Assembly (NCBI GenBank): GCA_029553955.1
Contig: JAKPJZ010000061.1
Coordinates: forward strand, 1-64,000
DNA length: 64,000 bases
Source of the DNA: Chloroflexota bacterium
GTDB taxonomy: Bacteria > Chloroflexota > Anaerolineae > SpSt-313
Reading direction: 5' to 3'
The number at the start of each line of letters is the position of its first letter. Positions within the stretch are counted from its first letter, which is position 1. Made by a program: the position numbers and the translations under genes. The notes below the pieces were generated by a model. That model ran no database searches and was not told the DNA's origin. It was given only the letters and a program-made list of their open reading frames with translations. Below, one piece after another: positions 36,338-45,604 of the stretch.

Positions 36338-36374
36338 ACGTGTGCTCTGGCTGTGGGGAGAGGGAGTGGCGTTG

Positions 36375-37373
36375 ATGGCGAGCATCAAGGACGTGGCTGA
36401 CGCCGCCGGCGTGTCTACGGCCACGGTGTCGCGGGTGCTGTCGGGCAAGCCGCACATCCGGCCGGAGGTGCGCGAGCGCGTTCTGGCGGCGGTGGAGCAG
36501 CTCAACTACCGCCGCAGCCGCGTGGCCCAGAGCCTGCGCGCCCAACGCTCCAACACCATCGGCCTGATCGTGGCCGATATCCAGAACCCCTACTTTACCT
36601 CGGTCAGCCGTGCCGTGGAGGATATGGCCTATGGGCACGATATGACCGTCTTTTACTGCAACTCGGACGAAAACCCCGAAAAGGAGGCCATGTATCTCGA
36701 CCTGATGCGCGCCGAGAACGTGGCCGGCATCATCCTGGCCCCCACCAATCGCACCGCCGCTTCGCTGGCCGAGATTGTGGATCCCGCCATCCCGCTGGTG
36801 CTGATCGACCGCCACGCTCAGGGCCTCGACGTCGACACGGTGCTGATCGACAACGTCGATTCGGCACATAGGATCGTGCGCCACCTCCTCGACGACGGCT
36901 ACCGCCGCATTGGGGCCATCTTTGGCAGGGGCAGCACCACCGGCCGCGAGCGCTGCGATGGCTACATGCTCGCCCTGCGCGAGTGTGGCCTCGAGCCCTC
37001 AGCAGACCTGCACCGCTTCGTCGCTGCCAGGGAGCAGGACGGCTACCAGGAGGCCATGCGCCTGATGGACCTGCCCGAGCGGCCCGATTGCATCTTTGCC
37101 AGCAATGGCCTGCTCGCCGCCGGCGCCTTCCGGGCCATTCGCGAGCGCCGGCTGGCCGTCCCCGGCGACATCGGCTTTGCCGCCTTTGACAAGACCACCT
37201 GGACCACCCTCATCGAGCCGGCGATCACCGTCATCGAACAGCCCACCTACGAGATCGGCCAGATCGCGATGGACCTCTTGCTCAACCGCATCGCCGACCG
37301 CGCTCGTCCCATCCGCGAGGTCACCCTCAAGGCCCGCCTGCTCGTGCGCCGCTCCTGTGGCTGCCACAGCTGA
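36375..37373 (+). CDS. LacI-family regulator of the PTS operon
   Basis: 332 residues. DNA-binding domain MASIKDVADAAGVSTATVSRVLSGKPHIRPEVRERVLAAVEQLNYRRSRVAQSLRAQ; effector domain TIGLIVADIQNPYFTSVSRAVED, AGIILAPTN, PDCIFASNGLLAAGAFRAI, DIGFAAFDKTTWTTLIEPAITVIEQPTYEIGQIAMDLL. The ATG follows GGAGTGGCGTTG; the frame extends upstream without a better site. It reads away from the PTS operon across ~540 bases holding three AATCGATT operators. Confidence 0.95.
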   Translation: MASIKDVADAAGVSTATVSRVLSGKPHIRPEVRERVLAAVEQLNYRRSRVAQSLRAQRSNTIGLIVADIQNPYFTSVSRAVEDMAYGHDMTVFYCNSDENPEKEAMYLDLMRAENVAGIILAPTNRTAASLAEIVDPAIPLVLIDRHAQGLDVDTVLIDNVDSAHRIVRHLLDDGYRRIGAIFGRGSTTGRERCDGYMLALRECGLEPSADLHRFVAAREQDGYQEAMRLMDLPERPDCIFASNGLLAAGAFRAIRERRLAVPGDIGFAAFDKTTWTTLIEPAITVIEQPTYEIGQIAMDLLLNRIADRARPIREVTLKARLLVRRSCGCHS

Positions 37374-37428
37374 ATGCTTCCAGGTTGATTGTGCGATGTG
37401 GGAGTGTGCTCCGGTGCCGACCGGGGTG

Positions 37429-37504
37429 GGCCACGAATGGCACGAATTGCCACGAATGGAGATCGAGACTGGACATTTCGTGTGCATTCGTGTGATTCGT
37501 GGCC
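37429..37504. repeat. GGCCACGAATGGCACGAA inverted repeat
   Basis: GGCCACGAAT words at the left and ATTCGTGGCC at the right, with internal copies (CACGAATTGCCACGAATGG, CGTGTGCATTCGTGTG). It is a common environmental-genome intergenic repeat type; no gene. Confidence 0.8.
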
Positions 37505-37602
37505 TCGTACCTCGTCCAGGTGGCGCCTGAGCTGATCGTGCAACTCGGAGCAGACGTCTGGCGACGTGCTCATGCAACGCAGGATTTGGTTGGAAGCATT
37601 TA

Positions 37603-37700
37603 GTACTGCAACCGTACATGACCGGAGAGGCGGGGCAGCCAAGCCGCCGAGAATCCCCCCCTTCAAGAAGGGGTTCGCACCGGGGCGATGCGTAGCCTAT
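37603..37700. repeat. Fragment of MITE-like element
   Basis: ACTGCAACCGTACATGACCG resembles the terminal repeat TACTACAACCGTACTTG, and CCCCCTTCAAGAAGGGG with GCACCGGGGCGATGCG resembles inner arms. The other end is not clear. It lies in the otherwise empty gap 37374-37849. Confidence 0.55.
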
Positions 37701-37744
37701 AGCCCGGTTGCTGGCCCATTCGGGCATGACACGCAAGTGGCGAA

Positions 37745-37774
37745 TTGGCCAAGGAGGGCCGCCTGCGCTATACT
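37745..37774 (+). promoter_or_regulatory. Promoter of RmlC-like gene
   Basis: TTGGCC at 37745-37750, 18-base spacer, TATACT at 37769-37774, 75 bases before the ATG. Confidence 0.6.
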
Positions 37775-37849
37775 GGCCGGGCACCGGTTCTGCATCGCTC
37801 TGCCGGCGGCCGCCAGCGTGCGTCCGGTATACGTCAACGTGGAGGCGAG

Positions 37850-38305
37850 ATGATCGAAGGCGTGGTGGTCAAAGAGCTGCGCATGATCCCCGATGAGCGC
37901 GGCTTTCTGATGGAGATGCTGCGCTCCGACTGGCCCGAGTTCGAGCGCTTTGGCCAGGTCTACATGACCGCGGTGTACCCCGGCGTGGTCAAGGGGTGGC
38001 ACTATCACAAGATCCAGACCGACCACTTTATCTGCGTGCACGGCATGGCCAAGGTCGTGCTCTACGACAATCGCGAGGGCTCGCCCACGCGCGGCGAAGT
38101 GAACGAGTTCTTCCTCGGCTGGCAGCGGCCGCGCCTGCTCAAGATACCGCCCGGCGTGCTGCACGGCTTTAAGGGCATTGGCGAAGAGATGACCCTGATC
38201 GTGAACGTGCCGACCGAGCTCTACAACTACCAGCAGCCCGACGAATACCGCCTGCCCGCCCACACCGACGAGGTGCCCTACGACTGGACGCGCAAGGACG
38301 GCTGA
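37850..38305 (+). CDS. dTDP-4-dehydrorhamnose 3,5-epimerase-family cupin
   Basis: 151 residues (true RmlC is ~180). RmlC-like features: IPDERGFLMEMLRSDW, VYMTAVYPGVVKGWHYHKIQTDHFICVHGMAKVVLYD with the catalytic-type His, and LLKIPPGVLHGFKGIG. GGAGG lies four bases before the ATG. No other rhamnose genes are nearby, so it may act on a different nucleotide sugar. Confidence 0.86.
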   Translation: MIEGVVVKELRMIPDERGFLMEMLRSDWPEFERFGQVYMTAVYPGVVKGWHYHKIQTDHFICVHGMAKVVLYDNREGSPTRGEVNEFFLGWQRPRLLKIPPGVLHGFKGIGEEMTLIVNVPTELYNYQQPDEYRLPAHTDEVPYDWTRKDG

Positions 38306-38417
38306 ACCAAGAGATGGGCTCAGCGCAGAGGTTCCTCTTCGTGATCCTCTCTGCGTCCCCCGTGCTTGCACGAGGCGCCTCTGCGGTGCATCTCAGCTCA
38401 GGATCAGGAGGACGCCG

Positions 38418-39587
38418 ATGTCCGACGTACCCGATGCCCGTCAGATCGCCTTCTTGCGCGACCGCGTGATGCCCCTGCTCGACCGTGTGGCGCCTGCGGC
38501 GATCCCGGCCGTCATGGCCCGTGCGCTGGCGGGCTACCTGGCGCCCGTGCCGACGCCCGCGGGCCTCACGAGCGCCGAGCTGGTGCGCCGTGCCATCGAG
38601 TTCGCCGGGCCGGCGCGCATCCCCTACGCCGCCATGGCGCCCATGGTGGGCGATTTCTTTGAGCTGACCATCCCGGCTGTTGTGATGGACGACCGCCGGC
38701 GCCTGGGCATCCCGCGGCGCCCCGGAGAGGTGGCCTATGACGAGTGGGGTGTGGGCAACGCGCTGACCGGCCGCTTCTGGAACCAGGCCGTGGCCCATCC
38801 CCTGGCGGGCCTGCAGGGGCTCGACGGCTACCGCCTGCCGCCGCTGGCCGCGCCCCGGCGCTACCGCTGGGCAGGCCCGCTGATCCGCCGCGCCAACGCG
38901 GCCGGCAAGTACGTCGTTGCGCCCGACCCGGTCTGCCTGGGCGAGCGAGCACGCCTGCTGGTGGGCTTTGAGGACGTGATGGTGGCGGCCTATGCCGATC
39001 GCAGCCGCCTGAGCGCGCTGCTCGGTCGCCTCGCCGATCTGACCATCGCCTGCGTTGAGCAGTGGCGCCGCCAGGGCCACGTGCACGCCTTCATGACCTG
39101 GGATGACTGGGGCCTGCAGACGGCGCCGATGGTGAGCCCCGCGCTCTTCCGCGAGGTCTGGGCGCCGCATTATGCCCGCATCATCGAGGCCGTGCACCGG
39201 GCGGGCATGCACCACATCTGGCACTGCTGCGGCCAGATCGCCGATCTCATCCCCAGCATGCTCGAACTCGGCAGCGACGTGCTGCAGATCGACCAGCCGC
39301 GCCTCCTGGGCCACGCTCAGATGGCCGCGCGCTTTGGCGGCCGGGCCTGCTTCTGGAATGCCGTCGACGTGCAGTGGTCGCCGCGGCCTGACGTGACGCT
39401 GCAGGAGATCGACGCCGAGGTGCAAGAGATGGTGCGGGTGCTGGGCGCGTTTGGCGGGGGGTTGATGCTGCGCCACTACCCGCAGCCGTGGGATATCGAT
39501 CTGAGCGCCGGCAAGGCCGAGGCCATCTACAGGGCGTTCCTCAGACACGGTGGCGACATTGACAGCCCGGTGCACCCTGCACTATAA
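38418..39587 (+). CDS. Uroporphyrinogen decarboxylase-family protein
   Basis: 389 residues. URO-D/methyltransferase barrel pattern: FVM-like AHAFMTWDDWGLQTAPMVSPALFREVWAPHYARIIEAVHRAGMHHIWHCCGQIADLIPSMLELGSDVLQIDQPRLL. The H-x-C-C-G segment recalls the zinc-binding motif of MtaA-type corrinoid methyltransferases rather than heme enzymes. AGGAGGACGCCG precedes the ATG. No corrinoid protein gene is nearby. A promoter for the following region overlaps its stop codon. Probably an O-demethylase component or an unknown decarboxylase. Confidence 0.83.
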   Translation: MSDVPDARQIAFLRDRVMPLLDRVAPAAIPAVMARALAGYLAPVPTPAGLTSAELVRRAIEFAGPARIPYAAMAPMVGDFFELTIPAVVMDDRRRLGIPRRPGEVAYDEWGVGNALTGRFWNQAVAHPLAGLQGLDGYRLPPLAAPRRYRWAGPLIRRANAAGKYVVAPDPVCLGERARLLVGFEDVMVAAYADRSRLSALLGRLADLTIACVEQWRRQGHVHAFMTWDDWGLQTAPMVSPALFREVWAPHYARIIEAVHRAGMHHIWHCCGQIADLIPSMLELGSDVLQIDQPRLLGHAQMAARFGGRACFWNAVDVQWSPRPDVTLQEIDAEVQEMVRVLGAFGGGLMLRHYPQPWDIDLSAGKAEAIYRAFLRHGGDIDSPVHPAL

Positions 39588-39588
39588 T
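39559..39588 (+). promoter_or_regulatory. Promoter overlapping the UroD-like gene stop
   Basis: TTGACA at 39559-39564, 18-base spacer, TATAAT at 39583-39588; the TAA stop is inside the -10 box. About 200 bases of leader (39595-39797) follow before the next ATG, containing CCAGC-GGCGGC / GCCGCC-GCTGG pairing. Confidence 0.85.
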
Positions 39589-39797
39589 CGCTCGCGTGAG
39601 CCTCTCCGTAGAGCGCCTACCACACCACCTGCGAGGGGTGTGCTCACGTCCAGCGTCTGGCGGCCCATTCGCTGCGCTCAGGGCAGGCTGTGGGAGCCGC
39701 CTCTGCTGGTTTCGTTGGGCGCACTTGGGTATCATCGTTTCCTCCTGCCGGCCTCCGGTTCACGCGTCGACGACGCCAGCGCAAAGGACATGCGGAA

Positions 39798-40199
39798 ATG
39801 AGCTGGACCTCCTGGGGACTGCTGCTGCTCGTGGGCCTGGTGGCTGGGGCCGCGGGTGCCTGCTGCTATGCCTGCGGGCCGGCGCTGCTGCGCGCTGCAG
39901 CGCCCCACCGTCGCCGGCTGGTGCAGCGGCTGCGCGCGCTGCGCCGCCAGCGCCCGGCGCCTCCCCCCGTCTGCAGCCGCCGCCAAGAGCCGGCCAGTGA
40001 GGATGCGCTGGTGCTCATGCCCGATGGCCGTCCCTGGCCGCTGGGTCCGGCCGTGAAGGTGCTCGAGTTGGCCTGGCGCTGGCAGGTGGTCCATGGGGCT
40101 GTCCTTCCCTTCCGTGCGCGCCACGGCGAAGGCGCCTACGTCTGGCGCCCGCCCCTGCCCCGCGCCTCGAGCGAGCGCTCTGCCGAAGCCGAGAGCTGA
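39798..40199 (+). CDS. Small membrane-anchored protein, unknown
   Basis: 133 residues. Residues 5-38 form a hydrophobic anchor (WGLLLLVGLVAGAAGACCYACGPALL). A basic Arg-rich linker follows, then EDALVLMPDGRPWPLGPAVKVLELAWRWQVVHGAVLPF. AAAGGA lies upstream of the ATG. No family recognised; transcribed from the promoter at 39559 with a long leader. Confidence 0.6.
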   Translation: MSWTSWGLLLLVGLVAGAAGACCYACGPALLRAAAPHRRRLVQRLRALRRQRPAPPPVCSRRQEPASEDALVLMPDGRPWPLGPAVKVLELAWRWQVVHGAVLPFRARHGEGAYVWRPPLPRASSERSAEAES

Positions 40200-40241
40200 C
40201 CAGGGCTGCGGACGGCCACCACGAAGGCCAAGTCGCACCTG

Positions 40242-41360
40242 CTACGCGACGCTCGCCCCGGCCAGCAGCTTCAGCCACCCCACCAACGAGCGCCCCAGGC
40301 CCTCGATCTGCCACGCCACGGCCGGCGCGACCTGTGCCAGCGACGCGGCGCCGTCACCGGCCATGTGTAGCGTCCAATAGTGCCCATAGGCGCTCTCGGC
40401 GCCGTAGGCATAGCCCACGCCGATGCGGCTCAGGCCGGGGTCGAGGATGTGGCCGCGCAGCGTGGGGTTGGCCAGCCAGTCGCCGACCACCTCCTCGGCT
40501 GTTGTCTGCCCCGCGGCGATGTTCTCCGTCACCTCGGCGCCCGGCGGCGAGCCGCCGACTGGGGCGTGGGCGAAAAAGCCGTGCCGCGCCATCTCGATGC
40601 TGTGCAGCTCGGCGGCGACACAGAGCGCCGGGTCGAGCGCCAGCGCCGGCAGGCCGTTCTCGGCTCGCGCCCGGTTCACCGATCGCACCACTTGCCAGAT
40701 GCGCTTGAGCGCCACGGCCGGCGCGAGCGGGGTGGTCCGGGCCGGCCTGGGCGCCGCGGCCGCAGGCGGGGCGGGGGTGGGCGTGGGCGGCACGCATGTG
40801 GGCTCGGGCGGCGCCACCGGCAGCCGCTGCGCGTGCACCTCGCTGTGGCTGGCAAAATCCTGCGTCCAGTAGTGCACATACGTCGTGCCCGGCGCGTAGG
40901 TATAGGCCGCGCCGATGTGCGAGTAGCCAGGGCTGAGGATGTTGGCGCGGTGACCCTCGCTGTTCATCCAGGCCTCGACGACCTCCTCGGGCGTCAGTTG
41001 GCCGGCGGCGATGTTCTCGCCGTAGGCCCAGAGCGGATGAAAGCCGGCCGCGGCGATGCGCTGGTCGACGGAGGAGCCGCTGGAGCCGGTATGCGAGAAG
41101 AAACCCTGGTCTGCCATGTCCTCGTTGTGGGCCAGCGCCGAGCCGGAGAGGGCGCTGTCGAGGACGAGCGGGGGCAGGCCCTGGCGGGCGCGCTCCTGGT
41201 TAGTGAGGTCGACCACGCGCTGCACGAAATTGGCCGCCTGGCCGGGCGCCGTGGGGGTGGACGCGGCGGCGTGGGCTGCGGGCAGTACGGCGGCGGCGCT
41301 AAGGGTCACGAGCGCAATGAGGGCCACAAGAAGGCGGCGGGGTGCCCGGAAAGGCGACAT
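40242..41360 (-). CDS. Secreted protein with two CAP/SCP domains
   Basis: 372 residues. A signal peptide (RRLLVALIALVTLSAAAVLPAAHA) and two CAP domains: residues 40-175 (VVDLTNQERARQGLPPLVLDSALSGSALAHNEDMADQGFFSHTGSSG, YGENIAAGQLTPEEVVEAWMNSEGHRANILSPGYSHIGAAYTY) and residues 225-345 (VNRARAENGLPALALDPALCVAAELHSIEMARHGFFAHAPVGG, ENIAAGQTTAEEVVGDWLANPTLRGHILDPGLSRIGVGYAYG). A Pro/Ala linker separates them. The fold is that of YkwD-type secreted proteins. Cysteine pairs may form disulfides. Function unknown, possibly cell-wall or environmental stress related. Confidence 0.9.
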   Translation of the reverse strand: MSPFRAPRRLLVALIALVTLSAAAVLPAAHAAASTPTAPGQAANFVQRVVDLTNQERARQGLPPLVLDSALSGSALAHNEDMADQGFFSHTGSSGSSVDQRIAAAGFHPLWAYGENIAAGQLTPEEVVEAWMNSEGHRANILSPGYSHIGAAYTYAPGTTYVHYWTQDFASHSEVHAQRLPVAPPEPTCVPPTPTPAPPAAAAPRPARTTPLAPAVALKRIWQVVRSVNRARAENGLPALALDPALCVAAELHSIEMARHGFFAHAPVGGSPPGAEVTENIAAGQTTAEEVVGDWLANPTLRGHILDPGLSRIGVGYAYGAESAYGHYWTLHMAGDGAASLAQVAPAVAWQIEGLGRSLVGWLKLLAGASVA

Positions 41361-41679
41361 GTGCCTCTGGTGTTCTAGCCGCGGCGTGAAGGCCACGGAG
41401 CGGCCCCGCGGAGGGGCGCAGGCTCGTCAGGTGTGGGGGAGAGACTAGCAGAATATGGCCGACTGTCAAGAATCAGCAATTCGTGAAGGCGCAGGCAGGC
41501 TCGTGCCGTTCCGCACAGGGGTGTGCCATCTGTCACAATTTCCCGCCGGAGGTGGCCGGCCGGCTGGCTGGCCGCGGCCTGCACCCTGGCCTGCCCATTG
41601 GGCCCGGGACTCAGGAGGCGAGGGGCAATAGGGAGCGGAATCTTGGCCCCTGCGTTGGCGTGGGTTCCCTCACCCCCGT

Positions 41680-41707
41680 CCCCTCTCCCACTGCGGGGGA
41701 GAGGGGA
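41680..41707. repeat. CCCCTCTCCC hairpin repeat
   Basis: CCCCTCTCCC-ACTGC-GGGGGAGAGGGG hairpin next to the MFS gene end. The same word pair occurs at 53480-53520 and 53630-53655. The remainder of the gap 41361-41725 shows a promoter-like TTGACA (41469-41464, minus) for the CAP gene and no gene. Confidence 0.7.
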
Positions 41708-41725
41708 GATGGGCCTGCCGTACGG

Positions 41726-43015
41726 CTAGGCGCCGGGCGCCGCGCCTGTCGCCAGCGCTGCCTGCCGCGGGCCGCGCAGGGCGACGGCCAGGCCCAACGC
41801 CGCCAGGCCGAGGGCCAGCGCAAAGACGAACTCGTATGACGCGAGCTGCACCAGCCAGCCGGCCACGAGCGGCGCGACAGTCAGCAGGCCACAGAGGGTG
41901 TTGACCAGGGCGATGTAGGTCGAGCTTTCGCCGGGGGGCGCGATGGCCATCAGATAGGCGAAAAAGCCCACCATGTTGGCGCTGTTGGCCATGCCCATAG
42001 ACACAAAGACGATGACAAAGGCCGCCAACGCCGCGCTCGGCGCCGCGCCGGCGATGAACGGCGCCAACAGGGCCATGGCCGGGGTCAGGCAGCGCAGCAG
42101 CATGATCACGACGATGACGCGGCTGCTGCCCTTGCGGTCGCCCAGCGGCCCCAACAGCAGGCCGCTCAGCAGGCCGCCGGCCACCGTGGCGCTGGCAAAG
42201 AGGCCGATCATGCCCTCGCCCAGGTGCAGGCGCTGGGCGGCGTAGAGGATGTAGAAGCCGCCGGCCATATCGGCCAGGCCCGCCACCAGGCGCACGGCGA
42301 GGCACCACACAAAGCGCGAGTCGCTGCGCATGATGGCGGCGAGGCGGGGCAGGTAGTGCCCCCAGCCGGGGCGCAGGCCCTCCTGCGCAGCGCCGCGCGG
42401 CTCGCGGATGGAGGCGAGAAAGCCGGGGCCGATGGCGCAGCACAGCGCCGCCGCCGCGAGCAGCAGCACATGGTTGGCCCACGCCGGCCCGGGCCGCGCC
42501 AGCACCGCAGCCACCACCGCCCCCGCGCCGATGCCCAGCAGGCTCGCGAGCGACTGCACGCCGCCCAGCAGCCGGCCGCGGAGCGACGCCGGCAGCGCCT
42601 TGGCCACCAGCTCGAACCAGGCCACGCTGGCCAGCGAATCGCACACGCCGAATGCGGCGTAGCCGACCAGCACGGCGGCGATGGCCGCCTGCGGCGTGCG
42701 CGCCGCCGTCAGCCACACGGCAGGCACGAGCAGCAGCAAGAAGCTGCGGCTCACGACTGCGGGGACCACGGCGGACCACTTGACCAGCGGCCGGTTGGCC
42801 ACGTAGCGGCCGGCGAAAAGCTGCGGCAACATCCAGGAGGCCGTCTGAATCGTGCCCACCGAGCCGATGACCACCGGCCCGGCGCCCAGCACGCTGAGCA
42901 GGGTGGGCAGGAGCGTCGTCGCCCCCAGAAACGTGATGCCCAGGCTAAAGGTCACATAGTCGACGCCGAGCGCGGCGATGTTGTGGCGCGTATCGGGTTC
43001 TGAGAGTTGGGGCAT
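41726..43015 (-). CDS. MFS transporter
   Basis: 429 residues with twelve hydrophobic segments. The MFS loop signature is RGRLLGGVQSLASLLGIGAGAVV; LLLGPLGDRKGSSRVIVVIMLLR is the equivalent of the central loop motif. The start follows AAGGACGTCCCCCC. Resembles uncharacterised MFS proteins of Chloroflexi. The substrate is unknown. It lies 19 bases after the RlmB-like gene on the same strand. Confidence 0.9.
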   Translation of the reverse strand: MPQLSEPDTRHNIAALGVDYVTFSLGITFLGATTLLPTLLSVLGAGPVVIGSVGTIQTASWMLPQLFAGRYVANRPLVKWSAVVPAVVSRSFLLLLVPAVWLTAARTPQAAIAAVLVGYAAFGVCDSLASVAWFELVAKALPASLRGRLLGGVQSLASLLGIGAGAVVAAVLARPGPAWANHVLLLAAAALCCAIGPGFLASIREPRGAAQEGLRPGWGHYLPRLAAIMRSDSRFVWCLAVRLVAGLADMAGGFYILYAAQRLHLGEGMIGLFASATVAGGLLSGLLLGPLGDRKGSSRVIVVIMLLRCLTPAMALLAPFIAGAAPSAALAAFVIVFVSMGMANSANMVGFFAYLMAIAPPGESSTYIALVNTLCGLLTVAPLVAGWLVQLASYEFVFALALGLAALGLAVALRGPRQAALATGAAPGA

Positions 43016-43034
43016 GGGGGGACGTCCTTTGGCG

Positions 43035-43763
43035 TCACGCGCCCCGCCGCCGCCACGCCTGGTAGAGCACGATCGAGCCGGCGACGGCGGCGTTGAGCGA
43101 GCTGACGTGCCCGGCCATGGGCAGGCGCACGAGGAGGTCGCAGCGCTCGCGCACCAGGCGGCGCAGGCCGCGGCCCTCGCTGCCCACGATCACGGCCATG
43201 GGGCCGCGCCAATCGACCGCATCGTAGAGCTGTGCCTCGGGCACATCCTCCAGCCCGGCCAGCCACACGCCGGCCTGGCGCAGCGCCTCCATGGCCTGCA
43301 CCAGGTTGGTGACCTGGGCCACGCGCAGGTGCTCCGCCGCGCCGGCCGAGGCGTTGCTGGCCGCCGGGGTGATGCCCGCCGCGCGCCGCTCGGGCAGGAT
43401 CACGCCGGCCACGCCCACCACGTCGGCTGTGCGCAGGAGCGTGCCCACGTTCTGCGGGTCCTCGAGCAGGTCGAGCAGCAGAAAGAGCGAACCCGGCCCC
43501 ACGCCCGCACAGAGCGCGTCGAGGTCGGCGTAGGGGTAGGGCGAGGCCTCCAGCGCCACGCCCTGGTGGCCTTCGGCCAGCCGGTCCAGCTCCTCGCGCT
43601 CCACCTCGCGCAGGGGCACCCCGCGTTCGCGCGCCAGGTCGAGGATGGCCGCGAGCGTGCCCTCGGGGCGTGCGCCGCGCGCCAGCGCCAGGGCATAGGG
43701 GCGGCGCCGCCCGGCGCGCAGCGCCTCGAGCACCGCGTTGCGGCCGTAGAGGAACTCTATCAT
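43035..43763 (-). CDS. rlmB: 23S rRNA (guanosine-2'-O-)-methyltransferase RlmB/TrmH family
   Basis: 242 residues. N-terminal SpoU substrate-binding domain (IEFLYGRNAVLEALRAGRRRPYALAL...) then the SPOUT methyltransferase: LLLDLLEDPQNVGTLLRTADVVGVAGVILPERRAAGITPAASNASAGAAEHLRVAQVTNL, IVGSEGRGLRRLVRERCDLLVRLPMAGHVSSLNAAVAGSIVLYQAWR. The three conserved TrmH motifs (N-x-G, GSEGRG, SLN) are intact. The frame continues upstream into repeat DNA, so the ATG at 43763 is the likely start. Adjacent to cysS, a common pairing. Confidence 0.93.
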   Translation of the reverse strand: MIEFLYGRNAVLEALRAGRRRPYALALARGARPEGTLAAILDLARERGVPLREVEREELDRLAEGHQGVALEASPYPYADLDALCAGVGPGSLFLLLDLLEDPQNVGTLLRTADVVGVAGVILPERRAAGITPAASNASAGAAEHLRVAQVTNLVQAMEALRQAGVWLAGLEDVPEAQLYDAVDWRGPMAVIVGSEGRGLRRLVRERCDLLVRLPMAGHVSSLNAAVAGSIVLYQAWRRRGA

Positions 43764-43784
43764 CCCTGCCCGGCCCCTGCCACG

Positions 43785-44062
43785 TGGGGACGGGCTTGCC
43801 GGCCCGTCCTGGCCCGGCTGGCTGCGACGGTCCGGCTGTGCGGGAGTGCCCTGGCGGGCTGGAAAGCCCGCCCTACGGCTGGTGCGGCGGCTCTTGCTCT
43901 TGCCTCGTGGGGAGGGGCTTGCCGGCCCGTCCTGGCCCCGATCACGTGGGGACGGGCTTTCCAGCCCGTCCTGGCCCGGCTGTGCGGGAGTGCCTTGGCG
44001 GGCCGGAAAGCCCGCCCTACTCTCTGGCGGAGCGCCTTGGCGGGCTGGAAAGCCCGCCCTAC
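43785..44062. repeat. GGACGGGCTTTCCAGCCCGTCC repeat cluster
   Basis: Between RlmB and CysS genes: about four copies of CGTGGGGACGGGCTT..GCCCGTCCTGGCC and three of GCGGGCTGGAAAGCCCGCC separated by GGCTGTGCGGGAGTGCC. These are short inverted repeats. A GCGGGCTGGAAAGCCCGCC copy also lies in coding sequence at about 53720. Confidence 0.88.
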
Positions 44063-45507
44063 TACGTCGTCCGGCGCCAGCGCGTGCCATGCGGCGTATC
44101 CTCCAGTACGATGCCCAGGGCCGTCAGCCGGTCGCGGATGGCGTCGGCCAGGGCGAATTGTTTGGCGGCCCGCAGGTCCTGCCGGGTGCTGAGGAGGAGC
44201 GCCACCAGCTCGTCGGCCAGGGCCCCGGCGCCCTGCTCGGGGAAGGAGTCGGGCACCACGCCGAGGATCTCGCCGCCCAACGTGCGGTAGGTGCGGTCGA
44301 TGGCCTCCAGCGTCTCTTGCGCCGGCGCCTCGGGTGCGGCCAGCAGCCCGTTCGTCGCCCGCACCAGGTCAAAGAGCACGCCCACGGCGCCCGAGGCGTT
44401 GAAATCGTCGTCCATCGCCGCGAGGAAGCGCGCCTCATGGTCTTCGAGCAGCGCCGTCACATCGTCGTCGGCCGGGCCGGAAGATGCCGTGCTCAGGCGC
44501 TCGCGCACCGCGCGCACGCCGCCCCACAGCCGCTCCAGCCCGCGGGCCGAAGCGTCGACCGAAGCCTCCGAAAAGTCCAGCGGGCTGCGGTAGTGGCTCG
44601 AGACGATAAAGAAGCGCACGGCCATGGGCGACCAGCGTTCGAACGCCTGGCGCAGCGTCCAGAAATTGCCCAGCGACTTGTGCATCTCTTCGCCGCCGAC
44701 CATGACCATGCCGTTGTGCATCCAGATGCGCGCGAAATCGAGGTCGTAGGCGGCCTCGCTCTGCGCCACCTCGGCCTCGTGGTGGGGGAACTTGTTGTCC
44801 ATGCCGCCGCCGTGGATGTCGAACGGCTGCCCCAGGTACTTGGTGCTCATCGCCGAGCACTCGACGTGCCAGCCGGGGTAGCCCAGGCCCCAGGGGCTGG
44901 GCCACTGCATGATGTGCCCCGGCTCGGCCCGCTTCCAGAGCGCGAAATCGGCCGGGTGGCGCTTCTCGGGGTTGACCTCGATGCGCGTCCCCTCCAGCAG
45001 GTCTTCCACCCGCCGGCCCGAGAGCTTGCCGTAGGTCGGCCAGCTCGCCACATCAAAGTACACCGAGCCGTTGACGACGTAGGCGTGGCCGCGCGCGAGC
45101 AGCCGCTCGACCAGCGCGATCTGCTCGGTGATGTGGCCGCTGGCCCGCGGCGAGATGTCGGGGCGCATGACGTTGAGCGCATCCATGTCCTCAAAGTAAC
45201 GCCGCGTATAGCGCTCCACCAGCTCCATCGGCTGGATGTGCTCGCGCGCGGCGCCCTTGAGGATGCGGTCCTCGCCCGAGTCGAGGATGTGCCCCACGTC
45301 GGTGATGTTCTGCACATAGCGCACGCGGTAGCCCAGGTAGCGCAGGTAGCGCACCACCACGTCAAAGTTCACGTAGGTTTTGCCGTGGCCGATGTGCGTA
45401 TCCTGGTACACCGTCGGCCCGCAGACGTACATCATCACCTGCCCCTCATGCAGGGGCGTAAAGAGCTCTTTCTGCCGCGTCAGCGTGTTGTAGATCTGTA
45501 GTGCCAT
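44062..45507 (-). CDS. cysS: Cysteinyl-tRNA synthetase
   Basis: 481 residues. Class I synthetase signature [14 protein letters not shown] (HIGH) after MMYVCGPTV; zinc-site segments [48 protein letters not shown]-equivalent [10 protein letters not shown]. The C-terminal DALR-like domain follows. Start at ATG 45507. It loads cysteine onto tRNA. The KMSKS motif has His in place of Ser and Glu before Met, a variant seen in some CysS enzymes. Confidence 0.97.
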   Translation of the reverse strand: MALQIYNTLTRQKELFTPLHEGQVMMYVCGPTVYQDTHIGHGKTYVNFDVVVRYLRYLGYRVRYVQNITDVGHILDSGEDRILKGAAREHIQPMELVERYTRRYFEDMDALNVMRPDISPRASGHITEQIALVERLLARGHAYVVNGSVYFDVASWPTYGKLSGRRVEDLLEGTRIEVNPEKRHPADFALWKRAEPGHIMQWPSPWGLGYPGWHVECSAMSTKYLGQPFDIHGGGMDNKFPHHEAEVAQSEAAYDLDFARIWMHNGMVMVGGEEMHKSLGNFWTLRQAFERWSPMAVRFFIVSSHYRSPLDFSEASVDASARGLERLWGGVRAVRERLSTASSGPADDDVTALLEDHEARFLAAMDDDFNASGAVGVLFDLVRATNGLLAAPEAPAQETLEAIDRTYRTLGGEILGVVPDSFPEQGAGALADELVALLLSTRQDLRAAKQFALADAIRDRLTALGIVLEDTPHGTRWRRTT

Positions 45508-45535
45508 GCGTAACCTCACTTACGAGGCGCGAAAG

Positions 45536-45604
45536 GCACGAAAGCACACGAAATGGCGCGAAAGGAGGCCGTACCCTTTCGTGATCTTTCGTGTCTTTCG
45601 CGCC
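45536..45604. repeat. GGCGCGAAAGGCACGAAAG inverted repeat
   Basis: Left arm GGCGCGAAAGGCACGAAAG and right arm CTTTCGTGTCTTTCGCGCC between cysS and the PIN-TRAM gene, with a middle copy. Confidence 0.8.

Noticed and set aside
39595-39797. Separate RNA gene after the promoter at 39559
   Set aside because: The leader contains a common intergenic repeat (TCGCTGCGCTCAGGGCAGG) and has no terminator; more likely the 5' leader of the small membrane-protein gene.
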